Below are positions 26,077 to 35,275 of a stretch of DNA of 64,000 bases, one piece after another. Below the pieces are notes generated by a model. It was not told where the DNA came from. It ran no database searches and worked only from the letters and a program-made list of their open reading frames with translations. Each line of letters opens with the position of its first letter. The stretch's first letter is position 1. The translations under genes were made by a program, and so were the position numbers. This DNA comes from Aminobacter aganoensis (lineage in GTDB: Bacteria; Pseudomonadota; Alphaproteobacteria; Rhizobiales; Rhizobiaceae): contig NZ_JACHOU010000018.1 in the NCBI RefSeq assembly GCF_014206975.1, forward strand, positions 1 to 64,000, read 5' to 3'.

Positions 26077-28065
26077 TTAAGCCTGAAGCCGAGCCTTGGC
26101 AGCCTGGGCGGCGGCCTCGGCGGTGATGCCGAAATGCTTGTAGAGGTCTTCGATCGGAGCGCTGGCGCCGAAGCCGTGCATGCCGATGAAGATGCCGTCG
26201 GTGCCGATGAAGCTGTCCCAGCCCATGCGGATGCCAGCCTCGATGGCGATCTTGACCTTGGCGTTGCCGATCATCGCCTTGCGGTATTCGGGGCTCTGCT
26301 TTTCGAACAGCTCGAAGGCGGGCACCGAAACGACGCGGGTCGGGTGGCCGGCTTCCTGCAGCAGCTTGCGGGCACCGAGTGCGATCTCGACCTCGGAACC
26401 GGTGGCGAAGATGGTGACTTCGGCATCGCCCTCGGCGGTGGCCAGTTCGTAGGCGCCGTAGCCGCAGAGGTTTTCCTCGACGAATTCGGTGCGCACGGCC
26501 GGCAGGTTCTGGCGGGTGAGCGCCAGCGTCGACGGGGTGGTGCGGTTTTCGAGCGTCAGCTGCCAGCATTCGGCGGCCTCGGTCGCGTCAGCCGGGCGGA
26601 AGACGATGTGATTGGGAATGGCGCGCAGGGCGGCGAAGTGCTCGACCGGTTGGTGCGTCGGGCCGTCTTCGCCGAGACCGATCGAATCATGGGTCATGAC
26701 GAAGCCGACGCGGATGCCCATCAGCGACGCCAGGCGCATCGCCGGGCGGGCATAGTCGGAGAAGCACAGGAAGGTGCCGGAGTAGGGGATGACGCCGCCA
26801 TGCAGCGCCATGCCGTTCATGGCAGCCGCCATGCCGTGCTCGCGGATGCCGTAGTGGACGAAGCGCTGGCCGTAGTCCTCGGCCGAGATCGGCTTGGTCT
26901 GGCTGGTCTTGGTGTTGTTGGAGCCGGTCAGGTCGGCCGAGCCGCCAATGGTCTCGGGCACGACGCCGTTGATGACCTCGAGCGCCATTTCCGACGACTT
27001 GCGGGTGGCGACCTTCGGCTTTTCGGCGGCAAGCTTCTTCTTGTATTCGGCAATGGTGGCGTCGAAATTGGCGGGCAGGTCGCCGCGCATGCGGCGCTCG
27101 AATTCGGCGCGCACTTCGGTTTCGGCCTCGGCGAGACGCTTTTCCCAGTCGTTGCGCTTCTTGGCCGAGTTGAGGCCGGCGAGGCGCCAGGCGTCGAGGA
27201 TTTCCGAGGGGATCTCGAAGGCCGGGTATTCCCAACCGAGCGCCTTGCGGGTCGCCTCGATTTCGGCGGCGCCGAGCGGCGAGCCATGGACCTTGTTGGT
27301 GCCGGCCTTGGCCGGCGAGCCGAAGCCGATGGTGGTCTTGGCAGCGATCAGCGTCGGGCGGTCCGAGCGCTTGGCGGCCTCGATGGCGCCGGCGATGGCC
27401 TCAGGGTCATGGCCGTCGATGGCGATCGTGTTCCAGCCGGAGGCGGCGAAGCGGGCCAGCTGGTCGGTCGAGTCGGCGAGCGAAATCGGGCCGTCGATCG
27501 AGATGTTGTTGTGGTCCCAGAAGACGATCAGCTTGTTGAGCTTGAGGTGACCGGCAAAGGACAGCGCTTCCTGCGAGATGCCTTCCATGAGGCAGCCGTC
27601 GCCGGCGAGCACGTAGGTGTAGTGGTCGACCAGCTTGTCGCCGAACTGGGCATTCATGATGCGTTCGGCAAGCGCCATGCCGACGGCGTTGGCGAGGCCC
27701 TGGCCGAGCGGGCCGGTGGTGGTCTCGATGCCGGCGGCGTGGCCGTATTCGGGATGGCCGGCGGTCTTGGAGCCGAGCTGGCGGAAATTCTTGATCTCGT
27801 CGAGCGTAATGTCCTCGTAGCCCGAGAGATAGAGCAGCGAGTAGAGCAGCATCGAGCCATGGCCGGCCGACAGCACGAAGCGGTCGCGGTCGTGCCAATG
27901 CGGATTGGCCGGGTCATGCTTGAGGAAGCGGGTGTAGAGCACGGTTGCGACGTCCGCGGCACCCATCGGCAGGCCGGGGTGGCCGGAGTTGGCCTTCTCT
28001 ACGGCATCGATGGACAGAAAGCGGATCGCGTTGGCCATCCGGTCGTGTTTTTCGCGCGAGGACAT
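26077..28065 (-). CDS. tkt: Transketolase
   Basis: A 662-residue enzyme. [20 protein letters not shown] at the N-terminus, the thiamine-diphosphate motif [18 protein letters not shown], and the C-terminal [25 protein letters not shown] are transketolase signatures. It transfers two-carbon units in the pentose phosphate pathway. The start [12 protein letters not shown] follows GGGAGGGACG. It is divergent from DUF4164-zapA with about 280 bases of control region, and runs into gap. Confidence 0.95.
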   Translation of the reverse strand: MSSREKHDRMANAIRFLSIDAVEKANSGHPGLPMGAADVATVLYTRFLKHDPANPHWHDRDRFVLSAGHGSMLLYSLLYLSGYEDITLDEIKNFRQLGSKTAGHPEYGHAAGIETTTGPLGQGLANAVGMALAERIMNAQFGDKLVDHYTYVLAGDGCLMEGISQEALSFAGHLKLNKLIVFWDHNNISIDGPISLADSTDQLARFAASGWNTIAIDGHDPEAIAGAIEAAKRSDRPTLIAAKTTIGFGSPAKAGTNKVHGSPLGAAEIEATRKALGWEYPAFEIPSEILDAWRLAGLNSAKKRNDWEKRLAEAETEVRAEFERRMRGDLPANFDATIAEYKKKLAAEKPKVATRKSSEMALEVINGVVPETIGGSADLTGSNNTKTSQTKPISAEDYGQRFVHYGIREHGMAAAMNGMALHGGVIPYSGTFLCFSDYARPAMRLASLMGIRVGFVMTHDSIGLGEDGPTHQPVEHFAALRAIPNHIVFRPADATEAAECWQLTLENRTTPSTLALTRQNLPAVRTEFVEENLCGYGAYELATAEGDAEVTIFATGSEVEIALGARKLLQEAGHPTRVVSVPAFELFEKQSPEYRKAMIGNAKVKIAIEAGIRMGWDSFIGTDGIFIGMHGFGASAPIEDLYKHFGITAEAAAQAAKARLQA

Positions 28066-28348
28066 CGTCCCTCCCATAACCCTTGGAAAGTGGGGCGACG
28101 GGAGCCCCGGAAAAGTGGGCGACACATAGCAGGCATAGGGCTTGAGTCAATAAATCGGTGCGTTTTCGCACCCTCATTGCGGCGCCAAGTCACGCCTGCG
28201 CGCCTTTCCGATATTCGCGCTCGTGCGGTTATTGGGGGAAAGGCCAAACAGCTTTGTTGACGCCTCCTTCAACCGGTGCCTAATGTTTCACCCATAACGC
28301 GTTCTGAAACGTGCGCGATTCGGTGATGGGCGAGGGTCTACGGGAGCC

Positions 28349-28621
28349 ATGACCGGGGATACTACACTCAGGGAAGTCATTGGCCGGCTTGGCAGGGCGA
28401 TCGAGACGCTCGAAAGTGCGGTCGCAGCTCGACTCGAGCACGAGCAGGACTACGGCGAGGCTGAAGCCGAGGTCCAGCGCATGAATGCCGATCGTGCCCG
28501 CCTTGCGCAGGAGCTCGACAATTCCGAAGCCCGCGCCGAAAGGCTGGAAGAAGCCAACAAGGAAGTCTCGCGGCGGCTCGTGACCGCCATGGAGACGATC
28601 CGCGCCGTTCTGGACAGGTAG
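28349..28621 (+). CDS. DUF4164 coiled-coil protein
   Basis: A 90-residue, almost wholly helical protein: LREVIGRLGRAIETLESAVA, followed by heptad-rich EAEAEVQRMNADRARLAQEL and NSEARAERLEEANKEVSRRL. DUF4164 proteins occur next to zapA in Rhizobiales and may help FtsZ-ring work, but this is inferred from neighbourhood. The zapA start lies one base after its stop. Confidence 0.85.
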   Translation: MTGDTTLREVIGRLGRAIETLESAVAARLEHEQDYGEAEAEVQRMNADRARLAQELDNSEARAERLEEANKEVSRRLVTAMETIRAVLDR

Positions 28622-28622
28622 G

Positions 28623-28991
28623 ATGGAGATGGCGCAAGTCACAGTTACCATCGACGGCAAACAATACCGCATGGCCTGCGACGAAGGGCAGGAAGAGCAT
28701 CTGATCGATCTCGCCAACCGCTTCGACCGCTATGTCCTGCATCTCAAGGATTCGTTCGGCGAAATCGGCGATCAGAGGCTGACCGTGATGGCTGGCATCA
28801 TGGTGATGGACGAGCTTTCCGAGCTGCAGAAACGCGTCAAGGGCATGGAAACCGAAGTCCAGACGCTGCGCAAGACGCGCGACGACGCGCTGACCAAGGC
28901 CGACAAGAACGACGCGGCGCTGACCGGCGCGCTGGGCTCGTTGGCCGAGCGCATGGAACAGCTGGCGCTGGGCCTGACACGAAAGGCATAG
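28623..28991 (+). CDS. zapA: Cell division protein ZapA
   Basis: A 122-residue protein. VTVTIDGKQYRMACDEGQEEHLIDLANRFD is the ZapA globular head, and the second half (MDELSELQKRVKGMETEVQTLRKTRDDALTK) is a coiled coil. ZapA bundles FtsZ filaments at midcell. ATG 28629 (MAQVTV) is an alternative start. In many alphaproteobacteria zapA is followed by 6S RNA and a 5-FTHF cyclo-ligase gene; here the next gene is a GGDEF gene on the opposite strand. Confidence 0.9.
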   Translation: MEMAQVTVTIDGKQYRMACDEGQEEHLIDLANRFDRYVLHLKDSFGEIGDQRLTVMAGIMVMDELSELQKRVKGMETEVQTLRKTRDDALTKADKNDAALTGALGSLAERMEQLALGLTRKA

Positions 28992-29037
28992 GCTGGGAGT
29001 TCGATCTCTCGCGCGGACAGCCGTCGCTCACGTGGCG

Positions 29038-29075
29038 GGCGGTGACCAGTCCGGCCACAGTGGCTGGTCACCGCC
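29038..29075. repeat. Strong hairpin between zapA and the GGDEF gene
   Basis: GGCGGTGACCAG and CTGGTCACCGCC form a perfect 12-bp stem around a 14-base loop. It sits at the convergent junction and overlaps the last codons of the GGDEF gene. No T-run follows, so the role (terminator or other) is open. Confidence 0.65.
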
Positions 29076-30885
29076 GTGAAGCTGCCGCACTTTCAGTCTG
29101 TCTATGCGTGCTGCGATGGACGTGCGCGTCTTTGCTGCCATGTTCCCCATGTGGCGCAGGCTCGCTGGGCAACAAGATCAGAGACGGAATCCGCGTCATT
29201 TCCGATCCTTGCGCCGAGGCGATTTGGGTTCGATTGCGGCCAGCAAGTTTGGCGTTGTAAAGTAGCTTGTCGGCTTGTTCGTAGAGCGCAGCGAACTCGG
29301 CATTTGGCGGCGCATCATCAGTGATGCCCATGCTGGCGGTTACGGGCCGCCCAAGGCCTGGAACGGCATTGGCGACGACGGCGGGGATCGCCTGCCGCCG
29401 ACGTTCCGCTCGAACCTGGGCATCCTCTCCCCGAACAAGCAGCACGAATTCCTCTCCGCCGAGGCGGAATGCGTGAACTTGCGGGTCTGCATGGAGGGCT
29501 TCGGCCACGGCCTTCAGCACGGCGTCGCCGACCACGTGGCCGTGAACGTCATTGATCGCCTTGAAGTGGTCCAGGTCGAGAACGGCCAGCGTGCGGTAGC
29601 CTTCGGAGCGGAACCTTTCGAAATTCTGCTCGATTGCCCGCCGGTTGAGCAGTCCCGTCAGTGCGTCGCGTTCGGACAGGCGCTCCAGCATGTCGGCTTC
29701 GAAACGTGCGCTGTCGCGCTGGCGCTTGATCGTCATGAAGCGGTCCGCCACGCCGAGCGTGGTGAACAGAACCTCGCAAGCACAGCCCACATAGAACAGC
29801 AACATGGCATCGTTGCTCTGCAACCCGGGAACCACACCCGTGACCAGGCGCACCAATCCAGTCATGAGCACCGGTATGTAGCCGATCGCCTGGAACCTGG
29901 CGGCCCGACTTCCGCGCAGCAGCGCGTCGGCGACCGACACCATGAAGATGATGAGCACCGGTGCAAAAGCCGCCGTGTACACCGTCGACTGAAATTGGCG
30001 CCCGACGAACGGAAATGCCGCGTGTGACGTGCCTAGAAACATCGCCCATACGGCGCACCAGAACAGCGCCCGCCTCAGGAGCGGATGCATGCGGCCGGGT
30101 TCGATGAAGCTGTGCGTAAACATAGCCCCGGAAGCGACCGTAAGGCCGAAGATCACAGTCGTCATCCAGCTCAACGTCATTGCCGGCGGATCGAAGAGAA
30201 CGACTGCGAGACCCGAAGAGACCAGGATGGTCAGCAACAGGGAAATCGTGAGCATGGAATGCCAAAGCAAGAACGGCTCGCGCAGGATCCGGTAGAAGGC
30301 CGCGTTGAAAATGAGCGGCATGGAGAGCATTCCCGCAAGGATCGCCAGGAAAAGGAGCGACCGCATCAGGTCTGGGCCCAGGGCAATGTCAGAGGGTGAC
30401 AGATAGGCTCTTTCCAGCGTCATCTGGTGGCTCGGCAAATCGATCGCGACAACGACCTGCAGCGTGTCGCGGGTTACGGCCGGCAGGGGAGCTTTGAAAT
30501 AGCCGCCGCGCAGAGCGCTGCGCAATTCATCGGCCGACAAGGAGGTCTGGCGCATTGCGCCGTCTCGGTCGATCGCCAGCAGATGCACTGCCGCGAGCGC
30601 GCTTCGCCTTGTGAAGAGATACTGGGGAAGGGCATCGCGCGGACCGATTTCGAAACGCAGCAGCGCCCGCTCGCCTTCGAGCGAATAGATCCGCTCTCCG
30701 CAGGCCCAGCGCCCGGGCGAATGGATCACGGAGCCCAAATCCTCCGACAAACTGCTTGATGCCCAGCAGGAGCTGCGAATGTCCCTGGCTTCAGCTGCGT
30801 CAAGGGGGGCCGCGCCCAGAGATGCAAGCATCACGAGGCTCAGCACCGCCGCCACGAGCGCTTTTCGAAGGTCATTCCAGAACAT
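29068..30885 (-). CDS. Membrane GGDEF diguanylate cyclase (7TM-DISM sensor)
   Basis: A 605-residue protein. A signal segment (ALVAAVLSLVMLASLGAAPL) is followed by a periplasmic domain (about 30-170) and seven membrane helices (about 175-365), the layout of 7TMR-DISM sensors. The GGDEF domain (about 405-565) has RLGGEEFVLLV, an intact A-site, and an active-site AVLDLDHFKAINDVHGH. No RxxD inhibitory site is seen before it. The C-terminal tail (EPAPHGEHGSKDAHVHRSTH) is His-rich. It probably makes c-di-GMP in response to an external carbohydrate-like signal. Confidence 0.88.
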   Translation of the reverse strand: MFWNDLRKALVAAVLSLVMLASLGAAPLDAAEARDIRSSCWASSSLSEDLGSVIHSPGRWACGERIYSLEGERALLRFEIGPRDALPQYLFTRRSALAAVHLLAIDRDGAMRQTSLSADELRSALRGGYFKAPLPAVTRDTLQVVVAIDLPSHQMTLERAYLSPSDIALGPDLMRSLLFLAILAGMLSMPLIFNAAFYRILREPFLLWHSMLTISLLLTILVSSGLAVVLFDPPAMTLSWMTTVIFGLTVASGAMFTHSFIEPGRMHPLLRRALFWCAVWAMFLGTSHAAFPFVGRQFQSTVYTAAFAPVLIIFMVSVADALLRGSRAARFQAIGYIPVLMTGLVRLVTGVVPGLQSNDAMLLFYVGCACEVLFTTLGVADRFMTIKRQRDSARFEADMLERLSERDALTGLLNRRAIEQNFERFRSEGYRTLAVLDLDHFKAINDVHGHVVGDAVLKAVAEALHADPQVHAFRLGGEEFVLLVRGEDAQVRAERRRQAIPAVVANAVPGLGRPVTASMGITDDAPPNAEFAALYEQADKLLYNAKLAGRNRTQIASAQGSEMTRIPSLILLPSEPAPHGEHGSKDAHVHRSTHRQTESAAASRR

Positions 30886-30947
30886 TGATTGACGCTATGC
30901 GCCAAGCATTGAGATGCGGTTACCGACCCCCAAATCGGCGCGGGTCC

Positions 30948-30987
30948 GGAAACACAAACGCCGTGCGTCACGGGGTGACACACGGCG
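30948..30987 (-). terminator. Terminator downstream of rpoH
   Basis: On the minus strand, CGCCGTGTGTCAC and GTGACGCACGGCG form a hairpin followed by TTTGTGTTT. It lies 70 bases after the rpoH stop. Confidence 0.7.
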
Positions 30988-31057
30988 CTGCAGGGATGGT
31001 TCAGGTCGCGTTCTCGCTTGCAGGTGCGTTCAGACGCGCAACCTGCGAGCCAAAAGC

Positions 31058-31957
31058 TCAGGCGTCGATGGTGCGGAGCGCCTGGGCCTGCTTCTTGGCG
31101 GCGGCCTTGACCGCGTCCTGAACCTTTTCGAAGGCTCGCACCTCGATCTGGCGGACGCGCTCGCGGCTGATGTCGAACTCGGACGAGAGCTCTTCCAGCG
31201 TCAGCGGCTCGTCGGCGAGGCGGCGTGCCTCGAAGATGCGCTTCTCGCGGTCGTTGAGCACCGACATGGCGCTGGCGAGCATGCCGCGGCGGTTGTCGAG
31301 TTCGTCCTGCTCGATGAGCATGGTTTCCTGGCTGTCATGGTCGTCGACCAGCCAGTCCTGCCATTCACCCGACTCGCCTTCGCTGGCGCGGATCGGCGCG
31401 TTGAGCGAGGCATCGCCCGACAGGCGCCGGTTCATCGACACCACCTCGGCCTCGGAGACATTGAGGCGCGTGGCGATTTCGGTGATGTGCTCGGGCTTCA
31501 GGTCGCCGTCGTCAAGCGCCTGGATCTTGCCCTTGACCTTGCGCAGGTTGAAGAACAGGCGCTTCTGGTTGGCGGTGGTGCCCATCTTGACCAGCGACCA
31601 CGAGCGCAGGATGTACTCCTGGATCGAGGCCTTGATCCACCACATGGCGTAGGTGGCCAGCCGGAAGCCGCGCTCCGGCTCGAACTTCTTGACGGCCTGC
31701 ATCAGGCCGACATTGCCTTCCGAGATGACTTCGCCGATGGGCAGGCCATAGCCGCGATAGCCCATGGCGATCTTGGCCACGAGACGCAAATGGCTGGTGA
31801 CCAGCTTGTGGGCTGCGCCGGTGTCCTCATGCTCATTGTACCGCTTGGCGAGCATGTACTCTTCCTGCGGCTGGAGCATCGGAAAGCGGCGGATTTCTTC
31901 CAGGTAGCGGCTGAGGCCGCCTTCACCGGAGACGATACTGGGTAGTGACTGGGCCAT
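31058..31957 (-). CDS. rpoH: Heat-shock sigma factor RpoH (sigma-32)
   Basis: A 299-residue sigma-70-family factor. LRLVAKIAMGYRGYGLPIGE and RLATYAMWWIKASIQEYILR form region 2; QKRLFFNLRKVK is the RpoH box that separates this family from RpoD; region 4 ends with ELSSEFDISRERVRQIEVRA. It directs RNA polymerase to heat-shock promoters. Rhizobia often carry two or more RpoH copies. The 186-base gap upstream holds the promoter region but no gene. Confidence 0.93.
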   Translation of the reverse strand: MAQSLPSIVSGEGGLSRYLEEIRRFPMLQPQEEYMLAKRYNEHEDTGAAHKLVTSHLRLVAKIAMGYRGYGLPIGEVISEGNVGLMQAVKKFEPERGFRLATYAMWWIKASIQEYILRSWSLVKMGTTANQKRLFFNLRKVKGKIQALDDGDLKPEHITEIATRLNVSEAEVVSMNRRLSGDASLNAPIRASEGESGEWQDWLVDDHDSQETMLIEQDELDNRRGMLASAMSVLNDREKRIFEARRLADEPLTLEELSSEFDISRERVRQIEVRAFEKVQDAVKAAAKKQAQALRTIDA

Positions 31958-32143
31958 AAAGCGCCCTCCCTCTGCACGAGAAATGCTCCCTGATCCAGGC
32001 GAGCATGTGGCGCGGCTGCCGAATGCACTGTCGCGCCATGGGTCTTATACAGGAACAAAACCGGAAAAGACACGATTTGTTCAATGCGAAACAGTGTGTC
32101 ACGCCAAAGTGAACAATGCGAGTCAGGTTTTCTGATCGGAGGT

Positions 32144-33172
32144 TCAGAGATTCCGAAAGCCTTCGACCAACTCCCCCATGTCGCGAGGCAAAGGCGCCTC
32201 GAACCGCATGATCAAATGGGTAGCCGGGTGGCGAAATGCAAGGAGCCTGGCGTGCAGGGCCTGGCGCGGAAACGCCTTGACCGCCGATTTCAACGGCTCG
32301 GGCAGGCGGTTGGACTTGGTGCGGAAGGCCTGGCCGTAGTCGGGATCGCCGACGACGGGGTGGCCGATATGGGCCATGTGGACGCGGATCTGGTGGGTGC
32401 GGCCGGTTTCGAGCCGGCACTCGACCAGGCTGGCGGCGGCGAACTCGCCCTGCTCGGCGCCGAACCGCTCCAGCACGGTGAAATGGGTGATGGCGTGGCG
32501 GGCGTCTTCGCGGTGCTCGGGCACCACGGCGCGGCGGACGCGGTCGGCGTGGCGGCCGAGCGGCGCATCGACCGTACCGGTCAGCCGCTGCGGGATGCCC
32601 CAGACCAGCGCATCGTAGGCGCGCTCGAGATCGCCGGTCCGGCCGTGGTCGGCGAATGCTTCCGACAGCGATTTGTGGGCGCGGTCGGTCTTGGCGACGA
32701 CCATGACGCCGGAGGTCTCCTTGTCGAGGCGGTGGACGATTCCCGGCCGCTTGACGCCGCCGATGCCTGACAGGCTGTCACCGCAATGGTGGATCAGCGC
32801 GTTGACCAGCGTGCCGGTCCAGTTGCCGGCGCCGGGGTGGACGACGAGGCCGGCGGGCTTGTTGATGACGATCAGCTCGTCGTCCTCGAAGAGGATGTCG
32901 AGGGCGATCTTTTCGCCCTCCGGTTCGGCCGGCTCGGGCTCGGGCATGTCGATGGCGACCTGGTCGCCGGGCGCGAGCCTGCGTTTGGCCTCGTCGACGA
33001 CCTTGCCGCCGACGCTGACGGCGCCCTGCTTGATCAGCGCCTGGACGCGGCTGCGCGACAGGTCGGGCGCGAGGCGGGCGGCCAGCCACTGGTCGAGCCG
33101 AAGGCCTGCGGCATCGGCACCGGCTTCGAGCACTATCAAAGTGCCTGCCGCTTCGCTATCTGATGCGCTCAT
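32144..33172 (-). CDS. rluD: Pseudouridine synthase, RluA/RluD family
   Basis: A 342-residue enzyme: an S4 domain (LRLDQWLAARLAPDLSRSRV, about 24-85), then the catalytic motif GIVHRLDKETSGVMVVAKT with the active Asp near residue 149, and RLETGRTHQIRVHMAHIGHP. RluD modifies helix 69 of 23S rRNA; RluC-like specificity cannot be excluded. A GTG one codon upstream is another possible start. It is divergent from the DUF6476 gene with a 24-base gap. Confidence 0.9.
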   Translation of the reverse strand: MSASDSEAAGTLIVLEAGADAAGLRLDQWLAARLAPDLSRSRVQALIKQGAVSVGGKVVDEAKRRLAPGDQVAIDMPEPEPAEPEGEKIALDILFEDDELIVINKPAGLVVHPGAGNWTGTLVNALIHHCGDSLSGIGGVKRPGIVHRLDKETSGVMVVAKTDRAHKSLSEAFADHGRTGDLERAYDALVWGIPQRLTGTVDAPLGRHADRVRRAVVPEHREDARHAITHFTVLERFGAEQGEFAAASLVECRLETGRTHQIRVHMAHIGHPVVGDPDYGQAFRTKSNRLPEPLKSAVKAFPRQALHARLLAFRHPATHLIMRFEAPLPRDMGELVEGFRNL

Positions 33173-33196
33173 CACAATTGTTCCGAAAGTTTTGAC

Positions 33197-33577
33197 ATGT
33201 CTCGGCCCGACATAGACGAAGAAGACAAGCCGCTCGACCCGTCGGTTGAGCGTGTCCGCAGGAAACTCATCCGCTTTTTCATCATCAATTTGGGGCTGTT
33301 GTTCATCGCCCTTATGGCCGTCATTGGCGGCGTTGTCTACAAATCGCGGACGGCGACACCGCCTGCCTCGGTGGCGGGCGGCGACATCAAGGTGCCGGCG
33401 GGTTCCCAGATCAGCGGCGAGATCATGCTGCCGGCCGGCGCCAAGGTCATGTCGCAGGCCCTGTCGGGCAACCGCATCTCGATCGATGCCGAGCTTGCCG
33501 ACGGCAGCCGGACCATCTTTCTCTACGACATCGCCGAGCGGCGGCTGATCGGCCAGTTCGCGATCAAGGCGCAGTGA
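33197..33577 (+). CDS. DUF6476-type single-pass membrane protein
   Basis: A 126-residue protein: acidic start, one membrane helix (LIRFFIINLGLLFIALMAVIGGVV, about 24-47), then a periplasmic beta domain (IKVPAGSQISGEIMLPAGAKV, GSRTIFLYDIAERRLIGQFAI). This matches the alphaproteobacterial DUF6476 family of unknown role, commonly adjacent to rluD. It overlaps the following VOC gene by four bases. Confidence 0.8.
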   Translation: MSRPDIDEEDKPLDPSVERVRRKLIRFFIINLGLLFIALMAVIGGVVYKSRTATPPASVAGGDIKVPAGSQISGEIMLPAGAKVMSQALSGNRISIDAELADGSRTIFLYDIAERRLIGQFAIKAQ

Positions 33578-33984
33578 GCGGATTTCCCGCCTCGGGCCGC
33601 CGCGTCGCCACGGTTTCGGTGGTGGTCGCGGACTATGATGCGGCGATCGCCTGGTATGTCGACAAGCTCGGCTTCGTGCTTGTCGACGATGTCGATCTCG
33701 GCGGCGGCAAGCGCTGGGTGACGGTCGAACCGGGCGGCGGGCAAGGGGCGAGGCTGCTGCTCGCCAGGGCCGACGGGGAGGCGCAAGCCGCCGCCATCGG
33801 CAACCAGACCGGCGGGCGGGTGTTCCTGTTTCTCGAGACCGACGATTTTGCCCGCGACCACGCGCTGATGCTGAAGAAGGGCGTGGCGTTTCGCGAGGCG
33901 CCGCGCCACGAGGCCTATGGCACGGTCGCGGTGTTTGCCGATCTGCACGGCAATCTGTGGGATCTGATCGAACATCGGCGTTGA
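33574..33984 (+). CDS. VOC family protein
   Basis: A 136-residue glyoxalase-fold protein with RVATVSVVVADYDAAIAWYVDKLGF, ERVFLFLETDDFARD-like GGRVFLFLETDDFARDHALM, and YGTVAVFADLHGNLWDLIEH. The GTG start at 33574 overlaps the stop of the membrane protein (GTGA), giving coupling. The ligand is unknown. Confidence 0.85.
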   Translation: MSGFPASGRRVATVSVVVADYDAAIAWYVDKLGFVLVDDVDLGGGKRWVTVEPGGGQGARLLLARADGEAQAAAIGNQTGGRVFLFLETDDFARDHALMLKKGVAFREAPRHEAYGTVAVFADLHGNLWDLIEHRR

Positions 33985-34063
33985 GCGGCAGGTCGCCGCA
34001 ATAATATCCCGACAGGGGCTGTTGCTTTTTCGAAAACGCCAGCCTATATCGCCGATCTCGGCT

Positions 34064-34138
34064 GCGCCCATCGTCTAGCGGTCAGGACACCGCCCTCTCA
34101 CGGCGGGAACAGGGGTTCGATTCCCCTTGGGCGTACCA
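34064..34138 (+). tRNA. tRNA-Glu (anticodon CTC)
   Basis: A complete cloverleaf. The acceptor GCGCCCA pairs with TGGGCGT, the anticodon stem CCGCC/GGCGG frames the loop CTCTCAC with anticodon CTC (34097-34099), and the T stem AGGGG-TTCGATT-CCCCT and an encoded CCA follow. It is the integration site of the 22.5-kb element; the bases from 34092 on are supplied by the element. Confidence 0.95.
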
Positions 34139-34140
34139 AC
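34092..34140. other. attL, 49-bp core in the tRNA 3' half
   Basis: Begins GCCCTCTCACGGCGGGAACA and ends GGGCGTACCAAC. It is identical to attR at 56585-56633 and starts inside the anticodon stem. Confidence 0.95.
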
Positions 34141-34294
34141 GATTTCAGGCACTTAGCCTGACTGCGGCAAAATTCATCAAATATCAGTCAAATATGTGCT
34201 CCGAGGGTCTCGGAATTAACACCAAATTTGGGCCGTCTTGTCGCTGGTGGGGGCTAGGAGCATATTAAGGGCGTCCGGCGAAAGGGGGCCCACA

Positions 34295-34659
34295 ATGCTG
34301 CGTCTTGGCTTCATGCTTGGGGCTATAGTAGCTCTCGCGTTCCCTGCCCATGCGGCAGAGCGTTGCCGGTGGTATATCCACGAGACAAACCCGGATTCAT
34401 GGATACAGGACAACGGCGCCGATCTGTCGGTGCATTTCCCTGGCGACGGTGCCATGAACTTCCAATTCATCGTCTATGAGGTTGACGGCCTGCCGAACGT
34501 CAAGCGGCAACGTTCACCGATCCGCACGGGGCAGGGAAGCCCTCAACATTCCACTTCCGATTTGCCGAGGTGAACGGACGCAGGGCAATGATAGCGGACA
34601 TGGAGTTCTACTATCAGGCGTGCGAACTGCCCAAGCCGCCCACGCTCCCGCCAGCTTAG
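34295..34659 (+). pseudogene. Secreted hypothetical protein split by a frameshift
   Basis: MLRLGFMLGAIVALAFPAHA is a good signal peptide, then CRWYIHETNPDSWIQDNGAD, up to about 34495. The frame then drifts into a Pro/Ser/Arg tail, while the frame one base back gives a well-formed continuation (FRFAEVNGRRAMIADMEFYY, ending in PKPPTLPPA at 34659). Loss of one base near 34497 would explain this; a sequencing error or programmed frameshift are the alternatives. No family is recognised. Confidence 0.5.
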
Positions 34660-34946
34660 TATTTTGTCGCCTTGAGCTGGCGTAATGGGTAGTCGAGCCT
34701 TTCGGCTCGTTTCCTTTTTGGCTGGGATGGGATTGTGCTTGGCTCGGGTGCAGTCTCAAATGGCACGGGTTCCCGGCTCGTGGAGTTGCGGAGCTTGAAG
34801 GCTTGAGCCTCTGATGCCTCAATCCGCAACAGTTTGCCGCCAAGGTGAAACGCTTTGAGTTCACCACGCTCGATCAGGTTGCGTATGTGCCGCTCAGAGC
34901 ACTGCCATTCTAGCGCTAGCGTGCGAGGACTGTAGGCATTTGGCAT
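34656..34946 (-). CDS. Helix-turn-helix protein, excisionase-like
   Basis: A 96-residue protein. PNAYSPRTLALEWQCSERHI and then RNLIERGELKAFHLGGKLLRIEASE form the AlpA/excisionase type winged helix seen at the ends of rhizobial integrated elements, followed by a basic Pro-rich tail (PSQPKRKRAERLDYPL). It lies just inside attL and points toward it. It is a candidate directionality factor or a small regulator. Alternative start at 34997. Confidence 0.65.
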   Translation of the reverse strand: MPNAYSPRTLALEWQCSERHIRNLIERGELKAFHLGGKLLRIEASEAQAFKLRNSTSREPVPFETAPEPSTIPSQPKRKRAERLDYPLRQLKATKY

Positions 34947-35275
34947 CTGCGCCTTCTCCGAATTCCCCCAGAGTACGCGTCCGATGTATCGCGCCAATGC
35001 CGCGCTCTTATTGTTACGGAAGCGAAATGAAAGTCAGTTGATTTCATTTGATTAAGATCAGGCGGAACGCCTATTCGGAGCCCACTTTAGGCGAGCGACA
35101 TCAAGGGCTTATCGATCTGACTGGTGGCTGACAACCGGCGCAAGCCCTTGGAAATTCGGCGCTTTTCGAGCTATCTGGGGGTGCGATTACCCGCCATTTA
35201 ATTAACTTAACCTATTGATTTTCAATGAACGGCGGGAAGAGCAGGCTGCGCGGAGAAGCTTGCAGTCAAAGTTGG
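34947..35275. other. Gene-free stretch, left arm of the element
   Basis: 329 bases with lower GC and A/T-rich runs (ATTTAATTAACTTAACCTAT near 35190-35220). I see no convincing ORF, and it could hold promoters for the excisionase-like gene. Confidence 0.5.

Noticed and set aside
26134-28260. Long reading frame antisense to transketolase
   Set aside because: It is a GC-rich shadow of the tkt frame with no recognisable motif; many such frames exist opposite pgk, gap, prpE and others.
29042-29324. Small frames between zapA and the GGDEF gene
   Set aside because: Antisense to the GGDEF coding region and without start signals.
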